From NCBI GenBank assembly GCA_026168455.1, contig CM047427.1:46416558-46480557 (forward strand): a stretch of 64,000 bases of DNA, given 5' to 3'. Source of the DNA: Theocolax elegans. Taxonomy: Eukaryota; Arthropoda; Insecta; Hymenoptera; Cerocephalidae. Positions 55,093 through 64,000 of the stretch are shown here, piece by piece. Made by a program: the position numbers and the translations under genes. The first letter of the stretch is position 1, and every line of letters begins with the position of its first letter. The notes below the pieces were generated by a model. That model was not told the origin of the DNA and searched no databases. It saw nothing but the letters and a program-made list of their open reading frames with translations.

Positions 55093-57054
55093 ATGACCAC
55101 TGCGGCCACTCTTATTAGGCTACTTATGGCACTGCAGCTGAGCATCATCTCTAAGGCCATCACAACGTACGACTGCAAAACAACTCATCCCAATATAACA
55201 GTTATTTCACTGACGAAGGTGGACGACTGTGACATGACTAACCTAAAACCAAAAATCGAAACAAAATATTTACAACTTTTGCAACGGACCGAATTTATGA
55301 CAACCCAAACAGAACAATGTCTTGTAAAGGTCGAACAGAGCATCAAGTATTGTGGCATGCACTCACGTGTCTCAGACGTGAAAGGAGGCGAATCGACGTT
55401 TATTCTACCGATTTCAAGGGAAGCATGTCACGATTTATTAAAATACGGACAACTAAAATACGGACAGACTCTCTTAGGCAATTTGGTATCAAATAACACT
55501 AATAGGCGAACCATTACTGTGGCTGGAAATGTCGACCTCGAGGGTAACTGTAAAGGCACGACGTACGTGAGTAACAATTACGAATACTCTGATGTGGTTG
55601 TCACCGCCAAATTGGAAATCCGAGCAGACTTAGTGACTGGCACCGTGAACAGGGAACAGGACGTTATCCTATTGCCTTCAGGAACCCGGTGTAGATTCTC
55701 TAAAACATTTTGCATCGACGCTGACGAAAAATATGTATTTTGGAACTATATACCCAGAACTTCTTGTAAATTTGACGAGTACGCTATTCTTTACGAAGGA
55801 CCAGGAATAAAAATCGACGATCCAGAAGGGAAGTCCCTAACCATGTACTTTAGTAATTCTACCGGAGAGACAGGATTCGGCTTGGCGAGAACGGAGGAGA
55901 TAGACATTTGCGGGTATCGACTTATCAAAACCGACCAAACGAAATTGTACATTTTCGAAACGACGCCACACAGATCGTTCACGTCCATACGGAAACTAAA
56001 CATACCCGACGTTTCCCTAGGGTTATATTTTAACAGCAAAATAGGAAACATAGGACGTCACATTGAGATGGAAACTAAATCACTATACATGGAGACGGTA
56101 ATCAACAAGTGTAAACTCGAAAAAATGATAATGGAAAACGCCCTAGCGACAGTCTACGACAATCCGGACGATTTCGCGCTCAACATCATGAAAGCACCAG
56201 GGTATCTAGCCATTCCAGCGGGAGAAGCCGCATACATTGTGCATTGCAAAGCCATTACATGCAAAGTGAGACAGACTGACAAATGCTACTACGACATACC
56301 GGTTGACTGTGGAGGACAAGAATTATTTGCCAAACCCAAATCTAGAATACTGACTAAGATAGGATCTTACCGCGATTGTAACGCATTGCTACCGACTTTA
56401 TTTGAAGTAGAAGGTCAGTGGTATAAAAGTATAAAAGGAATTCATGAAGTCACACAGCCTCAAATTCTAAAACCAGCAAAGACCTTATCTTGGAAAACTA
56501 CGGACTTAGAAAAGATCATGAACGCCGGAATTTATACACAGGACGACATTGACTCGCTACACAAACATTCCATTTTTCCAGCAGAGAAGGGACCTATCCT
56601 CGAAAGTATAGCTAGGAGATTGAATGATAACACGGCAGGACAACGTTCCATCAATTACAGGAATCTCTTAACACCCGACGAATTAGAGAACATGACCCAA
56701 TCTACTCTAGCGAAATATTGGAATAAATTTCAGAAATTCGGGCAAATATCGGCCGGAATACTGATGATCATATTTCTAATACAAACTATAAAATTACTAT
56801 TTGATACGTTCATACGGGGATATGCTATATACAAAGTGTTCGGATGGAGTACACGATTATTTGGAGCGATATTCGGGTCGTTGACTCACCTATTCCTGAA
56901 CCTGTCAAGAACAACTCCACGCAGTACGGACGATACTGTAGACACACCAACCAGTCACGATACGGATGGACGACGTGTACGGAAAAATGACTCACTACAT
57001 GACCTCGAACTACGATTACTACGACCAAACGCTACAAACGTTACTCGACGATAA
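55093..57054 (+). CDS. env: Envelope-like glycoprotein (env-1), intact
   Basis: 653 codons from the ATG at 55,093, chosen because the spliced copy at 62,284 begins there; an upstream in-frame ATG (55,036) lies in the intron. Residues 1-22 form a signal peptide. The ectodomain is rich in cysteines and has several N-glycosylation sequons. A segment IPAGEAAYIVHC is followed by paired cysteines, PVDCGGQ and PKSRILTKIG. A membrane span lies at about 553-574 (ISAGILMIIFLIQ), with a second hydrophobic stretch at about 589-606 and a polar tail of about 47 residues. By memory of the family this resembles chuvirus-type glycoproteins found in arthropod genomes, not the baculovirus F-type envelope, since I see no furin site before a fusion peptide. 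Function as a fusion protein is inference. Confidence 0.78.
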   Translation: MTTAATLIRLLMALQLSIISKAITTYDCKTTHPNITVISLTKVDDCDMTNLKPKIETKYLQLLQRTEFMTTQTEQCLVKVEQSIKYCGMHSRVSDVKGGESTFILPISREACHDLLKYGQLKYGQTLLGNLVSNNTNRRTITVAGNVDLEGNCKGTTYVSNNYEYSDVVVTAKLEIRADLVTGTVNREQDVILLPSGTRCRFSKTFCIDADEKYVFWNYIPRTSCKFDEYAILYEGPGIKIDDPEGKSLTMYFSNSTGETGFGLARTEEIDICGYRLIKTDQTKLYIFETTPHRSFTSIRKLNIPDVSLGLYFNSKIGNIGRHIEMETKSLYMETVINKCKLEKMIMENALATVYDNPDDFALNIMKAPGYLAIPAGEAAYIVHCKAITCKVRQTDKCYYDIPVDCGGQELFAKPKSRILTKIGSYRDCNALLPTLFEVEGQWYKSIKGIHEVTQPQILKPAKTLSWKTTDLEKIMNAGIYTQDDIDSLHKHSIFPAEKGPILESIARRLNDNTAGQRSINYRNLLTPDELENMTQSTLAKYWNKFQKFGQISAGILMIIFLIQTIKLLFDTFIRGYAIYKVFGWSTRLFGAIFGSLTHLFLNLSRTTPRSTDDTVDTPTSHDTDGRRVRKNDSLHDLELRLLRPNATNVTRR

Positions 57055-57174
57055 ACTAGACAAAGACTGTACGGGGTAACAAGAAGGAAAATATGAAAAA
57101 AAAAGAAACAGAAAAATTTATGGCGAGCCTCGCCTTGGAGAGCAATCGCGACACTCTACGTGTGCCGCGCTTGT

Positions 57175-57190
57175 TACTTAAGGGTGGGGG
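57175..57190 (+). promoter_or_regulatory. Polypurine tract of env-1 copy A
   Basis: TTAAGGGTGGGGG just before the LTR start TGTTACG. Marks the right LTR as the 3' LTR of the pol-env element. Confidence 0.75.
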
Positions 57191-59475
57191 TGTTACGATA
57201 TGAGGCTCAGCTCGCAGAATTTGCGACCTTACTATGTTGTTCTTATTGTATAACTAAGAAATATAAACGATCTAACTTAATTGTTAATTACATACTATTG
57301 TTATTTTAAGTACAATATTATTTCAATAAATGTTAAACACTTTTATCTGCGTAGGCGAATAGATGGCAGTATGTAGATCTTAAGCGACTAATATGAAATC
57401 GGTCTCAGATGCATATCTTGAATGCTGTAGGAGTGGGAGTGACTTGGGTCCACACACCAAACATCGACCTGTCGAGCACTTCTATTCTCAATAACGACCA
57501 TGGAATATACCGCCTAAACCGATATTTATTATTATTTTTATTATTGTATGACTACTCATATATACATATATAAATATCAATTCAAGCACTGTGACGTAAC
57601 TGTACGCTACTATTGGAGTTTACTAGACAACGACGACAGATATCAAAATTTTGATAAGAGCCCCACCCCCCCCTAAAATTCATCGTTCTATACGATATGC
57701 ATATTTGTTCCCACCTATACCATCCATTGTCACTATAGTTAACACATATTCGTATATACAGTATACTAATGTATGTTCACCCTCGCGGTGGTTGGATAAA
57801 TGATCAAAATTCTAGATCGCCCACTACAGAGACGAGCCACGCACGTCCGCAGATGAGGTTGGCCCTGCTACGCAAACGTCCCAACACCAATAATAGTCGA
57901 TACACCGACCATTTCTGGCAGATGAGAGTTCTATCAACGTTGATCGAGTGATACGTAACTAAACGAGGCGGCTGCCGGTAAATGTTACCAGAGGGAGACG
58001 ATAAGCTGCCGACGACCATCAACATGCGACAGTCGGTAGTATATTACCCACCATCGATAAGGAGTGAAACTGTCTTACCGACATACGGCAAATCTTCCCG
58101 AAACAATTTCTCGATCATGAATAGCGTCGACTGGTACCATCTGAAGACTCTTACAACGCAATTGTTTATTTATAATTTTGTTTAAACATATAAAGGGACA
58201 AGAACTATATGAATATTATTGTATTACACGTATTGCACCAATCGCAAGAAAAACCAGCGTTACTTATATACATACTTTTTATACTAATATACGCATGCTT
58301 ATTATAGATGAATGTAATGTTACCATTTAAAATTATTATAAATAAGAAAGGAATATTTCTAATCACAGGAAACATCAGCAAACAACACCGCGAAACACAA
58401 AAACGTCTCTATTTCGAAATTTAACTTAAGCGATCGACTCGAAATTTCATATACAACAGACTTTTGTAATAAAGATCCTTTTCCCCTCCCGATAATCAAT
58501 AATATATTAACGAATATTGTAAAACCAACGAACATAGAACATTCTAGAAGCATATAGAGTAATTATACGACGTAGAAGCCAACGGAATAAATATCATGTA
58601 TCCTTATAACATCCGGTGTTAGATATCGTCGCCAGTTACGATATTTTCGCGTAGAGTTTAAGTCAGCGTTTTCGCGCTTGACAACAACGGACCAATAAAA
58701 AGAGACCAACGCTTCTAGAACCTTCTATGTATCGTCACGCGCGACCAATCAGACTGAACTATCCCCGCCACGATGCTACTCACGAGCGCAGTGTGCTCGT
58801 CGACTCCCGCCAGTGCTCAGACTGCCTTGATACCAAACGGACGTGCAATCGCGCCACTCCGATAATCTTCGAACAGTCTTCTTCTATTAAGATACAAAGT
58901 ATATTCTAATTTATACCGATAGTAAGCGGACGCGTTTTAATTACCGTTCCAGTCAATATTTCATTGTTAGTATCGCTTAATTATACTGATATATATTCGT
59001 ACGTGCACGAGCACCCGCGACATAACGCGAAGAGTGTACACTAAAAATAAATAAATAATCGTACCACTTTATCAGGTTAAAGTTGATCATCGAGTTATTT
59101 ATTTCTTTACTAATCTTTCCTTATATACGTAGAAGGAACTAAGTATTAATAAAGGTATAACGTCGAGGTAAAGTATATAATTTAAAGGCACGAAAAGTAA
59201 ATATACGTCGGATCATCGAGGAGGACCAGGCTTTCCAATCACGAGAGAAACAAACTGCACTTTACACGAGGGTTTGGCAGTTCTGCCATCCTGTAAATTC
59301 ACATAAATAAAGCTTTGCCACACGCTGCCTCATTAAGCTCAACGGAGGGTCACCACGCCTATCAATCGTCGAGAGTACGGGAGAAACGATTTAGTCCCTC
59401 CGAGCCACGAGACATCTAATCCCATCTCAAACTTACGAACTGCGTAAAGTCCGAAGGATTGACCAGTACGTTACA
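57191..59475 (+). repeat. Env-1 LTR, copy A (2,285 bp)
   Basis: Starts TGTTACGATATGAGG and ends CAGTACGTTACA. It is identical to copy B at 59,947 apart from two single-base length differences that I noticed, in a C run (about 57,665) and an A run (about 58,697). Contains a long C run, AATAAA sites and no credible gene; small open frames recur in copy B. Confidence 0.92.
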
Positions 59476-59946
59476 CTATGTTATAAATTGTCGGTAATAT
59501 AGGATTGCATGTGCGTACTGTTCCCATCTGGGTGAGAATATGTGATTTGGGTGTTAAGAAATAACTTTCATTGTGGAATGTCACCGGTAATTCTAAGTAA
59601 CAATGATCGGTCTTACGGATTTTTACGTTTTCCGGCGTGCATTGAATCAAGTGAGCAACTTCTCCTGCTATTATTGCCATGTATCCTGGTGTTTTCATTA
59701 TAGAGTAAGCGAATTCGTCTGGGTTTTGAGTTGACTGTGTTAATGTATTTTGTATTACTTTCCGTTCTAAATTGCATCTGTGAGTCACAATGTCGCGGTA
59801 TAGTGAATTTATTTCGCGTTTAATATGTTGGGATAAGAAATTAATTTTTGTATCAAAATATGCAGTTATTTTTACGTCGTGTGGGTCAATAGGATTTTTA
59901 TTAGCGAACGATCTACCGGGATTAGTTTCAAATAAGAATAGATTAG
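59476..59946 (-). pseudogene. env: Env-2-type envelope fragment between the two env-1 LTRs
   Basis: On the minus strand about 157 codons are open and match the env-2 copy at 21,290-21,768, for example HIKREINSLYRDIVTH and AGEVAHLIQC, with several amino-acid differences. It has fewer breaks than the 21-kb copy. Both ends are cut exactly by the env-1 LTRs. It lies in opposite orientation to them. Confidence 0.82.
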
Positions 59947-62229
59947 TGTTACGATATGAGGCTCAGCTCGCAGAATTTGCGACCTTACTATGTTGTTCTT
60001 ATTGTATAACTAAGAAATATAAACGATCTAACTTAATTGTTAATTACATACTATTGTTATTTTAAGTACAATATTATTTCAATAAATGTTAAACACTTTT
60101 ATCTGCGTAGGCGAATAGATGGCAGTATGTAGATCTTAAGCGACTAATATGAAATCGGTCTCAGATGCATATCTTGAATGCTGTAGGAGTGGGAGTGACT
60201 TGGGTCCACACACCAAACATCGACCTGTCGAGCACTTCTATTCTCAATAACGACCATGGAATATACCGCCTAAACCGATATTTATTATTATTTTTATTAT
60301 TGTATGACTACTCATATATACATATATAAATATCAATTCAAGCACTGTGACGTAACTGTACGCTACTATTGGAGTTTACTAGACAACGACGACAGATATC
60401 AAAATTTTGATAAGAGCCCCACCCCCCCTAAAATTCATCGTTCTATACGATATGCATATTTGTTCCCACCTATACCATCCATTGTCACTATAGTTAACAC
60501 ATATTCGTATATACAGTATACTAATGTATGTTCACCCTCGCGGTGGTTGGATAAATGATCAAAATTCTAGATCGCCCACTACAGAGACGAGCCACGCACG
60601 TCCGCAGATGAGGTTGGCCCTGCTACGCAAACGTCCCAACACCAATAATAGTCGATACACCGACCATTTCTGGCAGATGAGAGTTCTATCAACGTTGATC
60701 GAGTGATACGTAACTAAACGAGGCGGCTGCCGGTAAATGTTACCAGAGGGAGACGATAAGCTGCCGACGACCATCAACATGCGACAGTCGGTAGTATATT
60801 ACCCACCATCGATAAGGAGTGAAACTGTCTTACCGACATACGGCAAATCTTCCCGAAACAATTTCTCGATCATGAATAGCGTCGACTGGTACCATCTGAA
60901 GACTCTTACAACGCAATTGTTTATTTATAATTTTGTTTAAACATATAAAGGGACAAGAACTATATGAATATTATTGTATTACACGTATTGCACCAATCGC
61001 AAGAAAAACCAGCGTTACTTATATACATACTTTTTATACTAATATACGCATGCTTATTATAGATGAATGTAATGTTACCATTTAAAATTATTATAAATAA
61101 GAAAGGAATATTTCTAATCACAGGAAACATCAGCAAACAACACCGCGAAACACAAAAACGTCTCTATTTCGAAATTTAACTTAAGCGATCGACTCGAAAT
61201 TTCATATACAACAGACTTTTGTAATAAAGATCCTTTTCCCCTCCCGATAATCAATAATATATTAACGAATATTGTAAAACCAACGAACATAGAACATTCT
61301 AGAAGCATATAGAGTAATTATACGACGTAGAAGCCAACGGAATAAATATCATGTATCCTTATAACATCCGGTGTTAGATATCGTCGCCAGTTACGATATT
61401 TTCGCGTAGAGTTTAAGTCAGCGTTTTCGCGCTTGACAACAACGGACCAATAAAAGAGACCAACGCTTCTAGAACCTTCTATGTATCGTCACGCGCGACC
61501 AATCAGACTGAACTATCCCCGCCACGATGCTACTCACGAGCGCAGTGTGCTCGTCGACTCCCGCCAGTGCTCAGACTGCCTTGATACCAAACGGACGTGC
61601 AATCGCGCCACTCCGATAATCTTCGAACAGTCTTCTTCTATTAAGATACAAAGTATATTCTAATTTATACCGATAGTAAGCGGACGCGTTTTAATTACCG
61701 TTCCAGTCAATATTTCATTGTTAGTATCGCTTAATTATACTGATATATATTCGTACGTGCACGAGCACCCGCGACATAACGCGAAGAGTGTACACTAAAA
61801 ATAAATAAATAATCGTACCACTTTATCAGGTTAAAGTTGATCATCGAGTTATTTATTTCTTTACTAATCTTTCCTTATATACGTAGAAGGAACTAAGTAT
61901 TAATAAAGGTATAACGTCGAGGTAAAGTATATAATTTAAAGGCACGAAAAGTAAATATACGTCGGATCATCGAGGAGGACCAGGCTTTCCAATCACGAGA
62001 GAAACAAACTGCACTTTACACGAGGGTTTGGCAGTTCTGCCATCCTGTAAATTCACATAAATAAAGCTTTGCCACACGCTGCCTCATTAAGCTCAACGGA
62101 GGGTCACCACGCCTATCAATCGTCGAGAGTACGGGAGAAACGATTTAGTCCCTCCGAGCCACGAGACATCTAATCCCATCTCAAACTTACGAACTGCGTA
62201 AAGTCCGAAGGATTGACCAGTACGTTACA
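59947..62229 (+). repeat. Env-1 LTR, copy B (2,283 bp)
   Basis: Same sequence as copy A within one or two homopolymer bases. It acts as the 5' LTR of a copy that continues to the right. The left flank is TTAG; copy A's right flank is CTAT, so no shared target duplication is seen. Confidence 0.92.
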
Positions 62230-62282
62230 TTGGTGACAGCGGAGGTGGGATTTTTCGTCTGAAAAAAAAATACAGAAACAAG
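62230..62282 (+). promoter_or_regulatory. Env-1 leader with presumed primer site, spliced
   Basis: TTGGTGACAGCGGAGGTGGG follows the LTR at once; TGG at its start fits a primer-binding site. The leader ends AGAAACAAG, a good donor exon end (AAG before a GT), and is directly fused to GATGACC of env. No gag or pol intervenes. Confidence 0.7.
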
Positions 62283-62283
62283 G

Positions 62284-64000
62284 ATGACCACTGCGGCCAC
62301 TCTTATTAGGCTACTTATGGCACTGCAGCTGAGCATCATCTCTAACGCCATCACAACGTACGACTGCAAAACAACTCATCCCAATATAACAGTTATTTCA
62401 CTGACGAAGGTGGACGACTGTGACATGACTAACCTAAAACCAAAAATCGAAACAAAATATTTACAACTTTTGCAACGGACCGAATTTATGACAACCCAAA
62501 CAGAACAATGTCTTGTAAAGGTCGAACAGAGCATCAAGTATTGTGGCATGCACTCACGTGTCTCAGACGTGAAAGGAGGCGAATCGACGTTTATTCTACC
62601 GATTTCAAGGGAAGCATGTCACGATTTATTAAAATACGGACAACTAAAATACGGACAGACTCTCTTAGGCAATTTGGTAGCAAATAACACTAATAGGCGA
62701 ACCATTACTGTGGCTGGAAATGTCGACCTCGAGGGTAACTGTAAAGGCACGACGTACGTGAGTAACAATTACGAATACTCTGATGTGGTTGTCACCGCCA
62801 AATTGGAAATCCGAGCAGACTTAGTGACTGGCACCGTGAACAGGGAACAGGACGTTATCCTATTGCCTTCAGGAACCCGGTGTAGATTCTCTAAAACATT
62901 TTGCATCGACGCTGACGAAAAATATGTATTTTGGAACTATATACCCAGAACTTCTTGTAAATTTGACGAGTACGCTATTCTTTACGAAGGACCAGGAATA
63001 AAAATCGACGATCCAGAAGGGAAGTCCCTAACCATGTACTTTAGTAATTCTACCGGAGAGACAGGATTCGGCTTGGCGAGAACGGAGGAGATAGACATTT
63101 GCGGGTATCGACTTATCAAAACCGACCAAACGAAATTGTACATTTTCGAAACGACGCCACACAGATCGTTCACGTCCATACGGAAACTAAACATACCCGA
63201 CGTTTCCCTAGGGTTATATTTTAACAGCAAAATAGGAAACATAGGACGTCACATTGAGATGGAAACTAAATCACTATACATGGAGACGGTAATCAACAAG
63301 TGTAAACTCGAAAAAATGATAATAGAAAACGCCCTAGCGACAGTCTACGACAATCCGGACGATTTCGCGCTCAACATCATGAAAGCACCAGGGTATCTAG
63401 CCATTCCAGCGGGAGAAGCCGCATACATTGTGCATTGCAAAGCCATTACATGCAAAGTGAGACAGACTGACAAATGCTACTACGACATACCGGTTGACTG
63501 TGGAGGACAAGAATTATTTGCCAAACCCAAATCTAGAATACTGACTAAGATAGGATCTTACCGCGATTGTAACGCATTGCTACCGACTTTATTTGAAGTA
63601 GAAGGTCAGTGGTATAAAAGTATAAAAGGAATTCATGAAGTCACACAGCCTCAAATTCTAAAACCAGCAAAGACCTTATCTTGGAAAACTACGGACTTAG
63701 AAAAGATCATGAACGCCGGAATTTATACACAGGACGACATTGACTCGCTACACAAACATTCCATTTTTCCAGCAGAGAAGGGACCTATCCTCGAAAGTAT
63801 AGCTAGGAGATTGAATGATAACACGGCAGGACAACGTTCCATCAATTACAGGAATCTCTTAACACCCGAAGAATTAGAGAACATGACCCAATCTACTCTA
63901 GCGAAATATTGGAATAAATTTCAGAAATTCGGGCAAATATCGGCCGGAATACTGATGATCATATTTCTAATACAAACTATAAAATTACTATTTGATACGT
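62284..64000 (+). CDS. env: Envelope-like glycoprotein (env-1), copy B, runs off the window
   Basis: Over 572 codons the frame is collinear with copy A with no indel. I noticed four substitutions, all amino-acid changing: K to N near residue 22, S to A near 140, M to I near 350 and D to E near 530. The start codon is the first ATG after the leader. The window ends within the membrane span, so the tail and 3' LTR are not seen. Confidence 0.8.
   Translation, partial: MTTAATLIRLLMALQLSIISNAITTYDCKTTHPNITVISLTKVDDCDMTNLKPKIETKYLQLLQRTEFMTTQTEQCLVKVEQSIKYCGMHSRVSDVKGGESTFILPISREACHDLLKYGQLKYGQTLLGNLVANNTNRRTITVAGNVDLEGNCKGTTYVSNNYEYSDVVVTAKLEIRADLVTGTVNREQDVILLPSGTRCRFSKTFCIDADEKYVFWNYIPRTSCKFDEYAILYEGPGIKIDDPEGKSLTMYFSNSTGETGFGLARTEEIDICGYRLIKTDQTKLYIFETTPHRSFTSIRKLNIPDVSLGLYFNSKIGNIGRHIEMETKSLYMETVINKCKLEKMIIENALATVYDNPDDFALNIMKAPGYLAIPAGEAAYIVHCKAITCKVRQTDKCYYDIPVDCGGQELFAKPKSRILTKIGSYRDCNALLPTLFEVEGQWYKSIKGIHEVTQPQILKPAKTLSWKTTDLEKIMNAGIYTQDDIDSLHKHSIFPAEKGPILESIARRLNDNTAGQRSINYRNLLTPEELENMTQSTLAKYWNKFQKFGQISAGILMIIFLIQTIKLLFDT

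Noticed and set aside
57769..58909. Small frames in the env-1 LTR
   Set aside because: Identical frames recur in copy B; no domain, and they fall inside LTR sequence without gene context.

Overview
The window looks like a transposon-dense, AT-rich euchromatic or heterochromatic stretch of an arthropod genome, most likely an insect and plausibly a hymenopteran such as an ant. This is inference, from the nested LTR retrotransposons, a Tc1/mariner element of the DD41D type, a piggyBac element, foldback elements, microsatellites, and glycoprotein genes that resemble those endogenised from chuviruses in arthropods. I find no convincing intact host gene, no tRNA or rRNA gene and no CRISPR array. 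Almost every coding region belongs to a mobile element.

Layout. 1-3,100: AT-rich DNA with a very large inverted repeat. 3,601-16,063: an old Ty3/gypsy element (here 'gypsy-1') with 4-bp target duplication AGAT. It is inserted into a duplicated non-transposon block whose empty sister copy survives at 16.47 kb, and it is itself invaded by a DD41D mariner (4,790-7,505) and two foldback elements (7,759-8,171; 9,304-10,060). 16.1-18.0 kb: decayed, unrecognised coding-like sequence on both strands. 19.7-20.1 kb: a fragment resembling a Polinton/Maverick packaging ATPase, followed by a TTAA-flanked MITE. 20.3-27.5 kb: a decayed LTR element that keeps only LTRs and the 3' part of an envelope-like gene ('env-2'); its 3' LTR is blown up by at least three later insertions. 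27.5-28.9 and 37.9-40.8 kb: AT-rich duplicated blocks and microsatellites, split by a young gypsy element on the minus strand ('gypsy-2', 28,890-37,858, near-identical 1,122-bp LTRs, long open gag and pol). 41.3-44.2 kb: a 0.6-kb palindrome and two related MITEs. 44.7-46.9 kb: a piggyBac element with recognisable TIRs and TTAA sites. 47-50.5 kb: mostly unexplained DNA with a duplicated 102-nt exon-like unit and a minisatellite. 50.9-64.0 kb: integrase remnant, an assembly gap, a LINE fragment fused to gypsy pol, and two copies of an envelope-bearing LTR element ('env-1') arranged env - LTR - old env fragment - LTR - env.

How the parts work together. Gypsy-1 and gypsy-2 share a plan: LTR, a TGGCGCCCAA primer site, gag with an unusual Cys knuckle, a short gag-pol overlap at a GGGAAAC slippery heptamer (-1 frame), and pol in the order protease, reverse transcriptase, RNase H, integrase, ending in two AT-hook-like motifs. 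The env-1 elements follow a different, retrovirus-like plan: pol, then a branch point and splice acceptor, then an intact glycoprotein gene, then a polypurine tract and a 2.28-kb LTR. The second env-1 copy has its leader joined directly to the env exon at exactly that acceptor, so it appears to be a reverse-transcribed copy of the spliced env messenger RNA. That, the two co-resident envelope lineages, the conserved frameshift site and the hammerhead-like motifs in the foldback elements are the most interesting observations.
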